64,000 bases of DNA, taken from NCBI RefSeq assembly GCF_030167925.1, contig NZ_JASKUT010000001.1, positions 1,178,001-1,242,000 of the forward strand. Direction: 5' to 3'. Position numbers and translations under genes: made by a program. This document shows positions 45,127 to 54,330 of this stretch, piece by piece. The notes under the pieces were generated by a model. It saw nothing but the letters and a program-made list of their open reading frames with translations, searched no databases and was not told where the DNA came from. The stretch's first letter is position 1. Each line of letters opens with the position of its first letter. This DNA comes from Paenibacillus silviterrae (GTDB taxonomy: Bacteria; Bacillota; Bacilli; Paenibacillales; NBRC-103111).

Positions 45127-48070
45127 TCAGGACAATAATAAAGATAAACTAAGAGTATACGAATATGCTAAACAGATGAACATGAGCAGCAAGGAAATTA
45201 TTACGATTCTGAAACGAATCGGAATACCAGTGAACAACCATATGAGCGTAATGGAGAACGATGCGGTGAGTAGTGTAGAGAAGTTTTTTAAAGATGTTAA
45301 AGCAAATGCAGCAGCGAAGCGTGACGGCGGCTCGGCCAAACCGGCCGACAAGTCGCAGGCTCCGCGTCAGGAGAAGCAGCAGACGGTAGCAGTACAACCG
45401 AAGCCGGAGCAGAAGCAAGCTCCGCAAGTGACGGCAGTGACACCGAAGCCGGCGGATAAGCCAGCCGGCGAAAGCCAAGCGGCGCCATCGGGCCAAGCTG
45501 CCTCGGGCAGTGCGGAATCGCGCCCAAGCGGCGGCTACCAAGGCAACCGCGATCGCCAAGGCCAAGGAGGCCAGGGCGGCGGCTACCAAGGCAACCGTGA
45601 TCGCCAAGGTCAAGGAGGCCAAGGCGGCGGCTACCAAGGCAACCGCGGCGGTCAAGGTCAAGGAGGCCAAGGCGGCGGCTACCAGGGCAACCGCGGCGGT
45701 CAAGGTCAAGGAGGCCAAGGCGGAGGCTATCAAGGCAACCGCAGCGGTCAAGGTCAAGGAGGCCAAGGCGGCGGCTATCAAGGCAACCGCGGCGGTCAAG
45801 GTCAAGGAGGCCAAGGCGGCGGCTATCAAGGCAACCGCAGCGGTCAAGGTCAAGGTCAAGGAGGCCAAGGTGGAGGCTATCAAGGCAACCGCGGCGGTCA
45901 AGGTCAAGGAGGCCAAGGCGGCGGCTACCAAGGCAATCGCGGCGGTCAAGGTCAAGGAGGCCAGGGTGGTGGCGGCTACCAAGGCAACCGCGGCGGTGCA
46001 GCTCGTCCGCAAGGAGGAGCGCCGGCGGCATCCGCGGCTCAACCGGAGCGCAGAAGCTTCGATTCCCGCAGCAATGACCGCAACCGAAACAACAACCACA
46101 GCACACGTCCGGTTCTGCAACCGCCGAAAACCGTACCTACGAACATCGATCTGGATTCGGATGAGGCAGGCAAACCGACGGTAGCGAAGAAGACGAAGCC
46201 GTCACCGAAGCGGTTTGACGATAATAAGCCGGGTGCAGGACGAGGTCCTAATAACCGGGGCGGCAAATTCCAAAACAGAGGCCGTCAACAAGAGCCGCCG
46301 AAACCGAAGATTGACAATACGCCAAAGAAAATTATCGTTCGCGGTACGATGACGGTGGGCGAGCTGGCCAAGGCTTTGCATAAGGATGCTTCCGAGGTAA
46401 TCAAGAAGCTTCTGTTCCTTGGCGTTATGGCTACCATTAACCAAGAGCTGGATCTCGATGCGATTCAATTGCTTGCCTCCGATTACAAGGTGGAGGTAGA
46501 ACTGAAAATCGCTGTCGAAGAAGATAAATTCGAGAACTTCGAAGAGAAGGACGAGGAAGCGGATCTGCTCGAGCGGCCGCCGGTCGTTACCATTATGGGT
46601 CACGTTGACCATGGTAAGACGACCCTTCTTGACGCCATCCGGAAGACCAACGTAACCGAAGGGGAAGCCGGCGGGATCACACAGCACATCGGTGCTTACC
46701 AGGTGGAAACGAACGGTAAAAAAATTACATTCCTCGATACTCCGGGTCACGCCGCATTTACATCGATGCGTGCCCGCGGCGCACAGGTAACGGACATTGC
46801 GATTATCGTCGTAGCAGCTGACGACGGCGTCATGCCGCAAACCGTTGAAGCGATCGCCCACGCCAAAGCGGCGAAGGTGCCGATTATCGTAGCCGTGAAC
46901 AAAATCGATAAGCCGGACTCCAATCCGGATCGGATCATGCAGGAGCTGACCGAGCATGAGCTGGTTCCGGAAGCATGGGGCGGCGATACGATCTTCGTGA
47001 ACATCTCCGCGAAGCAGCGCATCGGTCTCGACAATCTGCTGGAAATGATTCTGCTTGTAGCGGAAGTACAGGAGTTCAAAGCTAATCCGAACAAGCGTGC
47101 GCGCGGAACGGTGATTGAAGCTGAGCTCGACAAAGGAAAGGGGCCAGTTGCTCGTATTCTGATCCAGCACGGTACCTTGAGCGTAGGCGATACCTTCGTT
47201 GCAGGGGTACATTTCGGTAAGGTTCGGGCAATGGTTAACGATAAAGGCAAGCGTCTTAAAGAGGCAGGACCTTCGACTCCGGTGGAAATTACCGGCTTGA
47301 CCGAAGTTCCGCAAGCCGGCGATCCGTTTATCGTCTTCGAGGATGAGCGCAAAGCAAGAGCGATCGCGGAGAAGCGCTCCGTAACGCTTCGCCAATCCGA
47401 GATGGGTGCGAATGTTCGCGTAACGCTCGACGACCTGCATAAACGAATTCAGGAAGGCGAAATGAAGGATCTGAACGTCATCATCAAGGCCGACGTTCAC
47501 GGTTCGGCGGAAGCGCTCCGCGGTTCGTTGGAGAAGATCGATATCGAAGGCGTACGTGTCAAAATCCTGCATAACGGTGTAGGTGCGATTACGGAGTCGG
47601 ATGTTATCTTGGCTTCTGCTTCGAACGCTATCATTATCGGCTTTAACGTTCGTCCGGAGCCGCAAGCGAAGAACACGGCGGATCAAGAGAAGGTCGATAT
47701 TCGTCTGCACAGCATCATCTATAAGGTAATTGAGGAGATCGAGTCGGCCATGAAGGGCTTGCTGGATCCAGTGTATAAGGAAGTTGTCATCGGTTCTGCC
47801 GAGGTCCGCAATATCTTTAAGGTTTCCAAAGTCGGTACCATTGCGGGCTGTATGATTACCTCGGGTAAAGTTACACGAAATGCCAAAGTTAGGCTGATCC
47901 GTGCCGGTATTGTCGTGTTTGACGGCGAAGTTGCTGCTCTGAAGCGGTTTAAGGACGACGCCAAGGAAGTGGCGCAGGGCTACGAGTGCGGTATATCTCT
48001 GGAGAGATTTAATGATATTAAAGAAGGAGATACGATTGAAGCCTACGTCATGGAAACTGTAGAGAGGTGA
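45119..48070 (+). CDS. infB: Translation initiation factor IF-2 with a long repeat-rich N terminus
   Basis: IF-2 delivers fMet-tRNA to the 30S subunit and catalyses subunit joining. The 983-residue protein has an N-terminal IF2_N domain (about 1-60), then a Gly/Gln/Asn-rich repeat region (about 137-295) and a second IF2_N domain near 400. The G domain begins near residue 492 with the P-loop [12 protein letters not shown], followed by DTPGHAAF and NKIDKP; the beta barrels and C-terminal fMet-tRNA domain follow. It is much longer than B. subtilis IF-2 (about 716), almost entirely because of the repeat region. The start is TTG at 45119 after GGAGGTGGAGAG. Confidence 0.97.
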   Translation: MTNQDNNKDKLRVYEYAKQMNMSSKEIITILKRIGIPVNNHMSVMENDAVSSVEKFFKDVKANAAAKRDGGSAKPADKSQAPRQEKQQTVAVQPKPEQKQAPQVTAVTPKPADKPAGESQAAPSGQAASGSAESRPSGGYQGNRDRQGQGGQGGGYQGNRDRQGQGGQGGGYQGNRGGQGQGGQGGGYQGNRGGQGQGGQGGGYQGNRSGQGQGGQGGGYQGNRGGQGQGGQGGGYQGNRSGQGQGQGGQGGGYQGNRGGQGQGGQGGGYQGNRGGQGQGGQGGGGYQGNRGGAARPQGGAPAASAAQPERRSFDSRSNDRNRNNNHSTRPVLQPPKTVPTNIDLDSDEAGKPTVAKKTKPSPKRFDDNKPGAGRGPNNRGGKFQNRGRQQEPPKPKIDNTPKKIIVRGTMTVGELAKALHKDASEVIKKLLFLGVMATINQELDLDAIQLLASDYKVEVELKIAVEEDKFENFEEKDEEADLLERPPVVTIMGHVDHGKTTLLDAIRKTNVTEGEAGGITQHIGAYQVETNGKKITFLDTPGHAAFTSMRARGAQVTDIAIIVVAADDGVMPQTVEAIAHAKAAKVPIIVAVNKIDKPDSNPDRIMQELTEHELVPEAWGGDTIFVNISAKQRIGLDNLLEMILLVAEVQEFKANPNKRARGTVIEAELDKGKGPVARILIQHGTLSVGDTFVAGVHFGKVRAMVNDKGKRLKEAGPSTPVEITGLTEVPQAGDPFIVFEDERKARAIAEKRSVTLRQSEMGANVRVTLDDLHKRIQEGEMKDLNVIIKADVHGSAEALRGSLEKIDIEGVRVKILHNGVGAITESDVILASASNAIIIGFNVRPEPQAKNTADQEKVDIRLHSIIYKVIEEIESAMKGLLDPVYKEVVIGSAEVRNIFKVSKVGTIAGCMITSGKVTRNAKVRLIRAGIVVFDGEVAALKRFKDDAKEVAQGYECGISLERFNDIKEGDTIEAYVMETVER
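45530..45996 (+). repeat. Tandem 48-base coding repeat in infB
   Basis: Ten copies of a GGYQGNR-x-x-QGQGGQG unit (16 codons) are head to tail. The x-x pair is DR in copies 1-2, GG or SG afterwards; copy 7 has an extra QG, and the last copy leads into GGAARP. All units keep the reading frame. The DNA is nearly identical between copies, so copy number is likely to vary among strains by slippage or recombination. Confidence 0.95.
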
Positions 48071-48076
48071 TCCGCT

Positions 48077-48433
48077 ATGGCAAAAGTTAGAGTAGGAAGA
48101 GTCGGAGAACAAATTAAGAAGGAAATCAGCCAAATCATCCAGACCGAGCTGAAGGATCCGCGGATCGGCTTCATTACCGTAACGGGTGTCGATGTGACAA
48201 ACGATTTTTCCCAGGCAAAGGTTTACCTTAGCGTCATGGGAAGCGAGGAGCAGCGGGAAGAGACCATTAAGCTTCTTACCCGCAGCTCCGGCTTCATTCG
48301 TTCCGAGCTTGGCAAACGGATCCGGATGCGCAAAATCCCTGATCTGCTGTTTAAATTTGATGCTTCGATCGATTATGGAAGCAAAATTGAATCGTTGCTC
48401 CATCAAATTCATGAGAGGGATGCGGATGTATGA
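48077..48433 (+). CDS. rbfA: Ribosome-binding factor A
   Basis: RbfA is a cold-related 30S maturation factor with a single KH-like domain. The 118-residue protein has RVGRVGEQIKKEISQIIQTE, LKDPRIGFITVTGVDVTNDF and KIPDLLFKFDASIDYG, all family hallmarks. It starts six bases after infB; ylxP, which lies between them in B. subtilis, is absent. The stop overlaps nrnA in an ATGA. Confidence 0.97.
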   Translation: MAKVRVGRVGEQIKKEISQIIQTELKDPRIGFITVTGVDVTNDFSQAKVYLSVMGSEEQREETIKLLTRSSGFIRSELGKRIRMRKIPDLLFKFDASIDYGSKIESLLHQIHERDADV

Positions 48434-49419
48434 CCGTTCTTTCTTACACGGAAAGGCTTAGCCAAGCGGCGTCCTTCCTCCGTGAGAATGATGACTTCTT
48501 GGTGGTGTCCCATATCCAGCCGGATGGGGATGCTGCCGGCTCCACCTTTGCAATGGCTTGGATGCTTCTTGCCCTCGGCAAAAGGTTTACTCTCATCAAT
48601 GAGGGGCACATGCCTGAGAAGTTTATGTACATGACCCATTCGCAGCTTCGTATTCTCAATCTTGAAACGGAACCGCCCGAGCGTAAGTTCGGGCGGGTTA
48701 TTTCCGTAGATTGCGCTGACTTCGATCGAATCGGCAAGGTAAGCGCCTGCTTCGAAGAGAACGTTCAGCTTTTGAACATAGATCATCATGCAACGAACGA
48801 TGACTTCGGCGCTGTGAACTTGGTTCGTGCGGATGCCGCGGCGACGGTCGAGGTACTTTACGATTTGAACGTGGAGCTTGGATTGCCTTTCTCCCATGAA
48901 CTGAACGTTTGCATTTATTCGGGATTGTTAACGGATACAGGCGGCTTCCGCTATTCCAATACATCCCCGAAGGTTATGCAAATTGCTGCGGACATGCTGT
49001 CCCGGGGCGTGAAAGGGTATGAGCTCGCCGAGCGTCTGCTGGAATCGCTTACCATGCCTCAGGTTACTATCCTGAAGTCCGCCCTTGCGACTCTTGGCTT
49101 CGCCCACGAGCAGCAGGCTGCTTGGCTATCGGTTTCCTTGGAGGATTTGGCCAGGTCCGGCGCTTCCTCAGACGATTTGGACGGGCTAGTCAACTACCCT
49201 CGCAACATTGAAGGGGTGGAAGTCGGCATGCTGTTTAAAGAAAAAAAGCCCGGGGTGATCAAGGTAAGTCTCCGATCGGCCGGCAAAGTCGATGTAGCGG
49301 AACTTGCTTCCCGCTTCGGCGGCGGAGGTCATGTCCGTGCGGCAGGCTGCACCGTGCTGGGAACGCTGGATGAAGCCATTAAACAAGTAGTAGAGGAAGT
49401 AGGTAGGGCTCTCGCATGA
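48430..49419 (+). CDS. nrnA: DHH-family oligoribonuclease / pAp phosphatase NrnA
   Basis: NrnA degrades short RNA fragments (nanoRNA) and 3'-phosphoadenosine 5'-phosphate. The 329-residue protein has DHH-phosphoesterase motifs HIQPDGDAAGS, VDCAD and LNIDHHATNDDFG, then DTGGFRYSNTS, and the DHHA1 motif FGGGGHVRAAG. It overlaps both rbfA and truB by four bases. This rbfA-nrnA-truB order is common among Firmicutes but not in B. subtilis, where nrnA is elsewhere. Confidence 0.93.
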   Translation: MTVLSYTERLSQAASFLRENDDFLVVSHIQPDGDAAGSTFAMAWMLLALGKRFTLINEGHMPEKFMYMTHSQLRILNLETEPPERKFGRVISVDCADFDRIGKVSACFEENVQLLNIDHHATNDDFGAVNLVRADAAATVEVLYDLNVELGLPFSHELNVCIYSGLLTDTGGFRYSNTSPKVMQIAADMLSRGVKGYELAERLLESLTMPQVTILKSALATLGFAHEQQAAWLSVSLEDLARSGASSDDLDGLVNYPRNIEGVEVGMLFKEKKPGVIKVSLRSAGKVDVAELASRFGGGGHVRAAGCTVLGTLDEAIKQVVEEVGRALA

Positions 49420-50327
49420 CGCTGGAAGGGATATTGCCGATATGGAAGCCTGTGGGCTTCACCTCCCATGACGTGGTTGCCAAGGTTCGGCGCATAGTTA
49501 GAATTAAACGGATCGGCCATACCGGAACGCTCGACCCTGCGGTTACGGGAGTGCTGCCGCTCTGCATCGGACGGGCGACCCGGCTTGTGGAGTATATCCA
49601 GGAGCTGCCGAAGGAATATGAAGCGGTGCTGCGATTGGGTTTGGCTACGGACACGGAAGATATGACCGGGGAAGTCTTGGAGCGAATGCCAGCGGTGAAG
49701 GAGCAAGTCACAGCGGAAAGAGTGCAGGAGGTTATCTCCCGCTTCGTTGGCGAGATCGATCAGGTGCCACCTATGTATTCAGCTGTGAAAGTAGACGGGA
49801 AGCGCTTGTACGAGCTGGCTCGCCAAGGGGTTGAGGTCGAACGCAAGTCAAGGCGCGTTACGATCGAACAAATCCGAATCCTCTCGATGGAGTGGGAGAC
49901 GGAGTACCCGGAAGTGCGTTTCCGTGTACGCTGCTCTAAGGGAACATACATTCGCACATTGTGTGTCGATATCGGACGGGCCTTAGGCGTTCCCGCCGTT
50001 ATGGCCGAGCTCATCCGTACCTCTACGGGCAATATCGGTCCGGAAGCTTGTCTTACATTGGAACAGGTCGAGGAGCTGCACCGGGAGGGACGTTTGGGGG
50101 AACGTTTAATCCCGATGGACGAGGCATTATCCCATATGCCTTCGCTTCAGCTTACGGCTGAGCAGGCGCAGAGGGCTTCACAAGGGCAGAAGCTCCGCTT
50201 GGCCCGAAAGCCTGAGCAGGAAGCTTCCGACCAAAGGTATGCCGCATATGCGGATCGCCAGCTGGTCGGTATACTCGAATGGGATCCAGAGCAACAACAG
50301 CTGCTGCCGGTTAAGATCTTTTCTTAA
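49416..50327 (+). CDS. truB: tRNA pseudouridine(55) synthase
   Basis: TruB makes pseudouridine 55 in the T-loop of tRNA. The 303-residue protein has the catalytic aspartate in HTGTLDPAVTGVLPLCIGRATRL and the YSAVKVDGKRLYELAR and SKGTYIRTLCVDIGRALG motifs. The C-terminal extension (about 240-303) is Gln-rich. The ATG overlaps the nrnA stop. Confidence 0.97.
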   Translation: MTLEGILPIWKPVGFTSHDVVAKVRRIVRIKRIGHTGTLDPAVTGVLPLCIGRATRLVEYIQELPKEYEAVLRLGLATDTEDMTGEVLERMPAVKEQVTAERVQEVISRFVGEIDQVPPMYSAVKVDGKRLYELARQGVEVERKSRRVTIEQIRILSMEWETEYPEVRFRVRCSKGTYIRTLCVDIGRALGVPAVMAELIRTSTGNIGPEACLTLEQVEELHREGRLGERLIPMDEALSHMPSLQLTAEQAQRASQGQKLRLARKPEQEASDQRYAAYADRQLVGILEWDPEQQQLLPVKIFS

Positions 50328-50366
50328 ACCGGCCGCTTTGCTGCTTACAGAGAATGTGGGTGAATA

Positions 50367-51329
50367 ATGATGCAAACGGTTGAGTTGTCCTACCCTCTCC
50401 AAAGTGAATTGATCAGCAATCTGCTTTCCGGGGCACATCCCTTTGTGATGGCGATTGGGGATTTTGACGGCGTTCATCTCGGACACCAAGAGGTAATCAA
50501 GCGTGCAGTACAGACGGGAGCTCAGTTGATGCTTCCTTCGGCTATTATGACGTTTGATCCGCATCCCCGTCAGGTGATGGGCAATGTCCGGTACGAGAAG
50601 GTTCTTTCTCCGCTGCCCGTCAAGCTGGAGCTTCTCAAGCAATTGGGAGTCGATACGACCTTTGTCGTGCGGTTTGACGAAGACCTGATGAAAGTGACGC
50701 CGCAAGAGTTTGTAGGCCAGATGCTGCAGCCGCTCGGAATCAATACCGTATTTGTCGGCTTTGACTTTACGTTCGGTTATCGCGGTGCCGGAACGCCCGA
50801 TACGCTGTGTGAGCTCGCTCACGGGCGCTTTGCTGTAGAGGTGGTACGCCCTTTTTATCGTAACGGATTAAAAGTGAGCAGCACTCAAGTGCGGGAGCTT
50901 CTCGCATCAGGTGAAATGGGAGAGGTATCGCAGCTGCTGGGCCGGCCTTACTCAATCCGCGGTACCGTCATCCATGGCGATGCTCGCGGACGGACCATCG
51001 GTTTCCCGACAGCGAATCTTGACGTGACGGAGCCATATATTACTCCGGCGACCGGAGTTTACGCCGTGCGAGTCCTCTTGCCTGACGGACGAGCCTTCGG
51101 AGGAGTGATGAACATCGGCTATAAGCCAACGTTTGTCTCGAATCTGCCCCGTCCGACGTTTGAAGCGCATTTATTTGATTATGATGGCGATCTGTATGGA
51201 GTCGAGCTGACGGTAGAATGCTTAGAGTATATTCGCCCGGAGCGTAAGTTTTCTTCCATAGACGAGTTGGTAGCGCAAATTCAGAATGACGCTCAGCAGG
51301 CTCGGGAGCTGTTCCCATCCCATCGCTGA
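50367..51329 (+). CDS. ribF: Bifunctional riboflavin kinase / FAD synthetase
   Basis: RibF (RibC in Bacillus) makes FMN and FAD from riboflavin. The 320-residue protein has an N-terminal nucleotidyltransferase domain (GDFDGVHLGHQEVI, TFDPHPRQVM, FVGFDFTFGYRGAG) and a C-terminal flavokinase domain (VIHGDARGRTIGFPTANL, GVYAVRVL, NIGYKPTF). Two neighbouring ATGs (50367, 50370) could start it; the site GTGGGTGA is weak. Confidence 0.96.
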   Translation: MMQTVELSYPLQSELISNLLSGAHPFVMAIGDFDGVHLGHQEVIKRAVQTGAQLMLPSAIMTFDPHPRQVMGNVRYEKVLSPLPVKLELLKQLGVDTTFVVRFDEDLMKVTPQEFVGQMLQPLGINTVFVGFDFTFGYRGAGTPDTLCELAHGRFAVEVVRPFYRNGLKVSSTQVRELLASGEMGEVSQLLGRPYSIRGTVIHGDARGRTIGFPTANLDVTEPYITPATGVYAVRVLLPDGRAFGGVMNIGYKPTFVSNLPRPTFEAHLFDYDGDLYGVELTVECLEYIRPERKFSSIDELVAQIQNDAQQARELFPSHR

Positions 51330-51349
51330 TAATTTCTTCGCAATCTATT

Positions 51350-51378
51350 TTACTTTTATCTGCGGGATATGCTATACT
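51350..51378 (+). promoter_or_regulatory. Probable promoter of rpsO
   Basis: TATACT (51373-51378) is preceded by TGC, an extended -10. The -35 (TTACTT at 51350-51355, 17-base spacer) is weak. It lies just behind ribF and would give a leader of about 110 bases. Confidence 0.6.
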
Positions 51379-51385
51379 ATCTAAC

Positions 51386-51480
51386 GTTGCCTGGAGCTGT
51401 AGCATCAGGTAACTAACCTGGGCTTGGAGATCCGATCACTCCGACGCTTCTCTCGGCTTATGGGGATATCTATTATTATG
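51386..51480 (+). promoter_or_regulatory. Structured leader of rpsO mRNA
   Basis: The perfect hairpin CAGGT (51406-51410) / ACCTG (51416-51420) has a five-base loop. The same CAGG can alternatively pair with an upstream CCTG (51390-51393), so two mutually exclusive folds are possible. S15 autoregulates rpsO through leader structures in several bacteria, including Geobacillus; whether this leader does so is inference. Confidence 0.5.
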
Positions 51481-51493
51481 GAGGTGAACACGG

Positions 51494-51763
51494 ATGGCTA
51501 TGACTCAAGAACGCAAACAGGAACTGATCTCGACGTACAAGACTCACGACACGGATACAGGTTCTCCTGAAGTGCAAGTTGCTATCCTTACGGAAGACAT
51601 CACGAATTTGACAAGCCACTTGAAGACGCACAAGAAGGATCATCATTCTCGTCGCGGTCTGCTCAAGATGGTAGGTCAACGCCGTAAGCTGCTGACTTAC
51701 TTGAAGAACAAAGACGTTAACCGTTACAGCGCGCTGATCGCTAGGCTCGGTCTTCGCCGCTAA
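51494..51763 (+). CDS. rpsO: 30S ribosomal protein S15
   Basis: S15 binds the 16S rRNA central domain early in 30S assembly. The 89-residue protein has the usual [20 protein letters not shown] and [20 protein letters not shown] signature. ATG at 51494 has GGAGGTGAA upstream. It is followed by its own terminator before pnp, the classic rpsO-pnp arrangement. Confidence 0.98.
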   Translation: MAMTQERKQELISTYKTHDTDTGSPEVQVAILTEDITNLTSHLKTHKKDHHSRRGLLKMVGQRRKLLTYLKNKDVNRYSALIARLGLRR

Positions 51764-51782
51764 TCGGTCTAACGACAAACGA

Positions 51783-51856
51783 AGCAACCACGTTAGTCCA
51801 CTGTCCACGTCCGGCTCGGGCGTAGGCAGCGAGATGAGTCGGCGGTTGCTTTTTTT
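51783..51856 (+). terminator. Terminator after rpsO
   Basis: AGCAACC (51783-51789) pairs with GGTTGCT (51844-51850), followed by a run of T residues to 51856. The enclosed 54 bases have further GC-rich self-complementarity, making a larger structured 3' end than usual. Confidence 0.75.
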
Positions 51857-52066
51857 GCTAATGTTTTACCGAAAAGAAGGAAATACTAGCCATTATGCAG
51901 AATGGTTTAAGGAAAGCATACATAACGCGCGTATATCTTTACGATGCCGCTATGGCTGTGGCGAACAGAAGAAGCGGAGACTTACGTAGCCGTTTTGCTC
52001 CGCAATGCACCGGGCGAATGCTTACGAAATAAGATGTGCTCCGCAAAACTTGAAGGAGGAAGGCGA
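51857..52066 (+). promoter_or_regulatory. Untranslated leader region of pnp
   Basis: This is the rest of the 303-base rpsO-pnp gap behind the rpsO terminator. An open frame from 51944 runs into pnp, but AAGGAGGA at 52053-52060 places the start at 52067. The leader has a CCATT / AATGG hairpin (51890-51905) and GCGGAG (51974-51979), which can pair with either of two copies of a 10-base repeat, TGCTCCGCAA (51996-52005 and 52037-52046). No convincing promoter was found, so pnp may be read from rpsO. Confidence 0.5.
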
Positions 52067-54169
52067 ATGGAGAAAAAAGTTCAGATGCAATTGGGCGGAC
52101 GCCCATTTACACTGGAAACCGGCCGTTTGGCGAAGCAAGCCAATGCCGCGGTCGTCGCGAAATATGGCGATACGGTCGTACTGTGTACCGTTACGGCCTC
52201 GGCTGAGCCGAAAGATTTGGATTTCTTTCCGCTCACGGTGAACTATGAAGAAAGATTGTATTCCGTCGGTAAAATCCCTGGCGGCTTTATCAAACGGGAG
52301 GGCCGTCCGAGCGAGAAGGCGATTTTGGCCAGCCGTTTGACCGACCGTCCGATCCGTCCGTTGTTCCCGGAAGGCTTCCGTAACGATGTACAGATTGTTG
52401 CGATCGTCATGAGCGTGGACCAAGAGTGCTCCCCGGAAATGGCTGCCATGATCGGTACCTCCGCAGCGCTCAGCATCTCGGATGTGCCGTTTAACGGGCC
52501 TGTCGGCGGGGTGATCGTCGGACGGGTGGACGGACAATTCGTGATTAACCCGACGCTGGAGCAAGCGGAGAAGAGCGATCTTCATCTGGTGGTTGCCGGT
52601 ACGAAGGATGCCATCATGATGGTAGAAGCAGGCGCGGATGAGGTGCCGGAAGAAGTGATGCTGGAAGCGATCATGTTCGGGCACGATGAAATCCGTAAGA
52701 TTGTGGCGATCCAGGAGCAGTTCGTGCAGGAGGCAGGCAAGCCGAAGATGGAAGTGAAGCTCCATGCGGTTGATGCGGAAGTGAACAGCGACGTACGCGC
52801 CTTCGCCCAAGCAAGACTGGTCGAAGCGATTAAAATTCCTGAGAAGCATGCTCGTCAGGAAGCGATTGACGCGATTAACGCGGAAACCGTAGAGCATTTC
52901 CAGAGCGTATATGCGGAAACACCGGACAAGCTTAGCGATGTCAAGGAAACGCTGTACGATATCGTGAAGGAAGAGGTTCGTCGTCTAATTACGCATGACA
53001 AGGTTCGTCCTGACGGTCGTGGTCTGGATGAAATTCGTCCGATCGAATGCGACATCAATCTGCTGCCAAGAACTCACGGCTCCGGGTTGTTTACACGTGG
53101 CCAAACGCAGGCGCTCAGCATTTGTACCTTGGGAGCACTTGGCGACGTACAGATTCTCGATGGTCTCGACCTTGAAGAAACGAAGCGTTTCATGCATCAT
53201 TACAACTTCCCGCCATTCAGCGTAGGGGAAGCAAGACCGCTGCGTCCTCCGGGCCGCCGCGAAATCGGTCACGGCGCACTCGGTGAGCGGGCTCTTGAGC
53301 CGATCATTCCAAACGAGAAGGATTTCCCATATACGATCCGCGTTGTGTCTGAAGTATTGGAATCCAACGGCTCCACCTCCCAAGCGAGTATTTGTGCAAG
53401 CACCTTGGCGTTGATGGACGCAGGGGTTCCGATTAAAGCTCCGGTAGCCGGTGTGGCGATGGGTCTCATTAAAGACGGCGATCACTTCTCCATCCTGACG
53501 GATATTCAAGGTATGGAAGATCACCTCGGCGATATGGACTTCAAAGTGGCGGGAACCGCCAAGGGCGTAACGGCACTGCAGATGGACATCAAGATCGACG
53601 GCATTAACCGCGACATCTTGAATCAAGCGCTGGAGCAAGCGAAAAAAGGCCGTATGCACATTCTCGGCAAAATGCTCGAGCGGATCTCCGAGCCGAAATC
53701 CGAGCTGTCGCAATACGCGCCGAAGATCCTTACCATGCAGATCAATCCGGATAAGATCCGCGATGTGATCGGGGCAGGCGGGAAAATCATCAACAAGATT
53801 ATCGAAGAAACCGGCGTCAAAATCGACATCGAGCAGGACGGCCGCGTATTTATCGCATCTTCGAACGACCAAATGAATCAGCGTGCCCGTGAAATCATTG
53901 AGGGCATTGTGAGAGAGGTTGTCGTCGGCGAGGTGTACTTAGGTACGGTGAAGCGGATCGAGAAGTTCGGTGCTTTTGTCGAGATTTTACCGGGTAAGGA
54001 AGGGCTTGTGCACATTTCGCAAATCTCTACGGAGCGCGTAGCGAAGGTAGAGGACGTGCTGAAGCTGGGTGACAAGATCACCGTGAAGGTGACCGAAATC
54101 GATGCGCAAGGTCGTGTCAATTTGTCCCGCAAAGCGGTACTGACGGCGGAAGAGCCGGCGCAAGCTTAA
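52067..54169 (+). CDS. pnp: Polynucleotide phosphorylase
   Basis: PNPase is a phosphorolytic 3'-5' exoribonuclease of mRNA decay. The 700-residue protein has two RNase PH domains (about 1-215 and 310-530) joined by a helical domain, then a KH domain ([20 protein letters not shown]) and a C-terminal S1 domain ([20 protein letters not shown]). The second core has the expected [17 protein letters not shown] region. Length and domains are standard. It is followed by a strong terminator. Confidence 0.98.
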   Translation: MEKKVQMQLGGRPFTLETGRLAKQANAAVVAKYGDTVVLCTVTASAEPKDLDFFPLTVNYEERLYSVGKIPGGFIKREGRPSEKAILASRLTDRPIRPLFPEGFRNDVQIVAIVMSVDQECSPEMAAMIGTSAALSISDVPFNGPVGGVIVGRVDGQFVINPTLEQAEKSDLHLVVAGTKDAIMMVEAGADEVPEEVMLEAIMFGHDEIRKIVAIQEQFVQEAGKPKMEVKLHAVDAEVNSDVRAFAQARLVEAIKIPEKHARQEAIDAINAETVEHFQSVYAETPDKLSDVKETLYDIVKEEVRRLITHDKVRPDGRGLDEIRPIECDINLLPRTHGSGLFTRGQTQALSICTLGALGDVQILDGLDLEETKRFMHHYNFPPFSVGEARPLRPPGRREIGHGALGERALEPIIPNEKDFPYTIRVVSEVLESNGSTSQASICASTLALMDAGVPIKAPVAGVAMGLIKDGDHFSILTDIQGMEDHLGDMDFKVAGTAKGVTALQMDIKIDGINRDILNQALEQAKKGRMHILGKMLERISEPKSELSQYAPKILTMQINPDKIRDVIGAGGKIINKIIEETGVKIDIEQDGRVFIASSNDQMNQRAREIIEGIVREVVVGEVYLGTVKRIEKFGAFVEILPGKEGLVHISQISTERVAKVEDVLKLGDKITVKVTEIDAQGRVNLSRKAVLTAEEPAQA

Positions 54170-54192
54170 TACAACCTATGCGAATGCAGTAG

Positions 54193-54222
54193 AAAAGAGT
54201 CAGAGCAGTCTGTCTCTTTTTT
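54193..54222 (+). terminator. Intrinsic terminator after pnp
   Basis: AAAAGAG-T-CAGA, loop GCAG, TCTG-T-CTCTTTT, followed by further T residues. The stem has 10-11 pairs with one T-T mismatch. Confidence 0.88.
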
Positions 54223-54330
54223 GTTGTGTTCCAAAGTGCTGCCTGTCAAGCTTCCGAAGCCAAGGTCTACTCTTGTCCTATCTCGCATACAATGGGACAT
54301 AATAAGCCATTTATGACGGGGAGTAGAGGG

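Noticed and set aside
45530..45996. CRISPR-like regular spacing
   Set aside because: Units are contiguous, in frame and translated within IF-2, with no unique spacers and no cas genes nearby.
45149..46120. Long repetitive open frames on both strands over the infB repeat
   Set aside because: The 48-base repeat has no stops in several frames, so Leu/Ala-rich or Lys/Ala-rich ghost proteins appear. They reflect the repeat, not genes.
46202..48412. Very long open frame on the - strand opposite infB (over 700 codons)
   Set aside because: It is the antisense shadow of a highly expressed + strand gene with biased codon use; no Shine-Dalgarno site, low plausibility of composition, and infB is unquestionable.
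51944..52066. N-terminal extension of PNPase
   Set aside because: The open frame continues upstream, but the strong AAGGAGGA site and the normal family N terminus ([11 protein letters not shown]) support the start at 52067.
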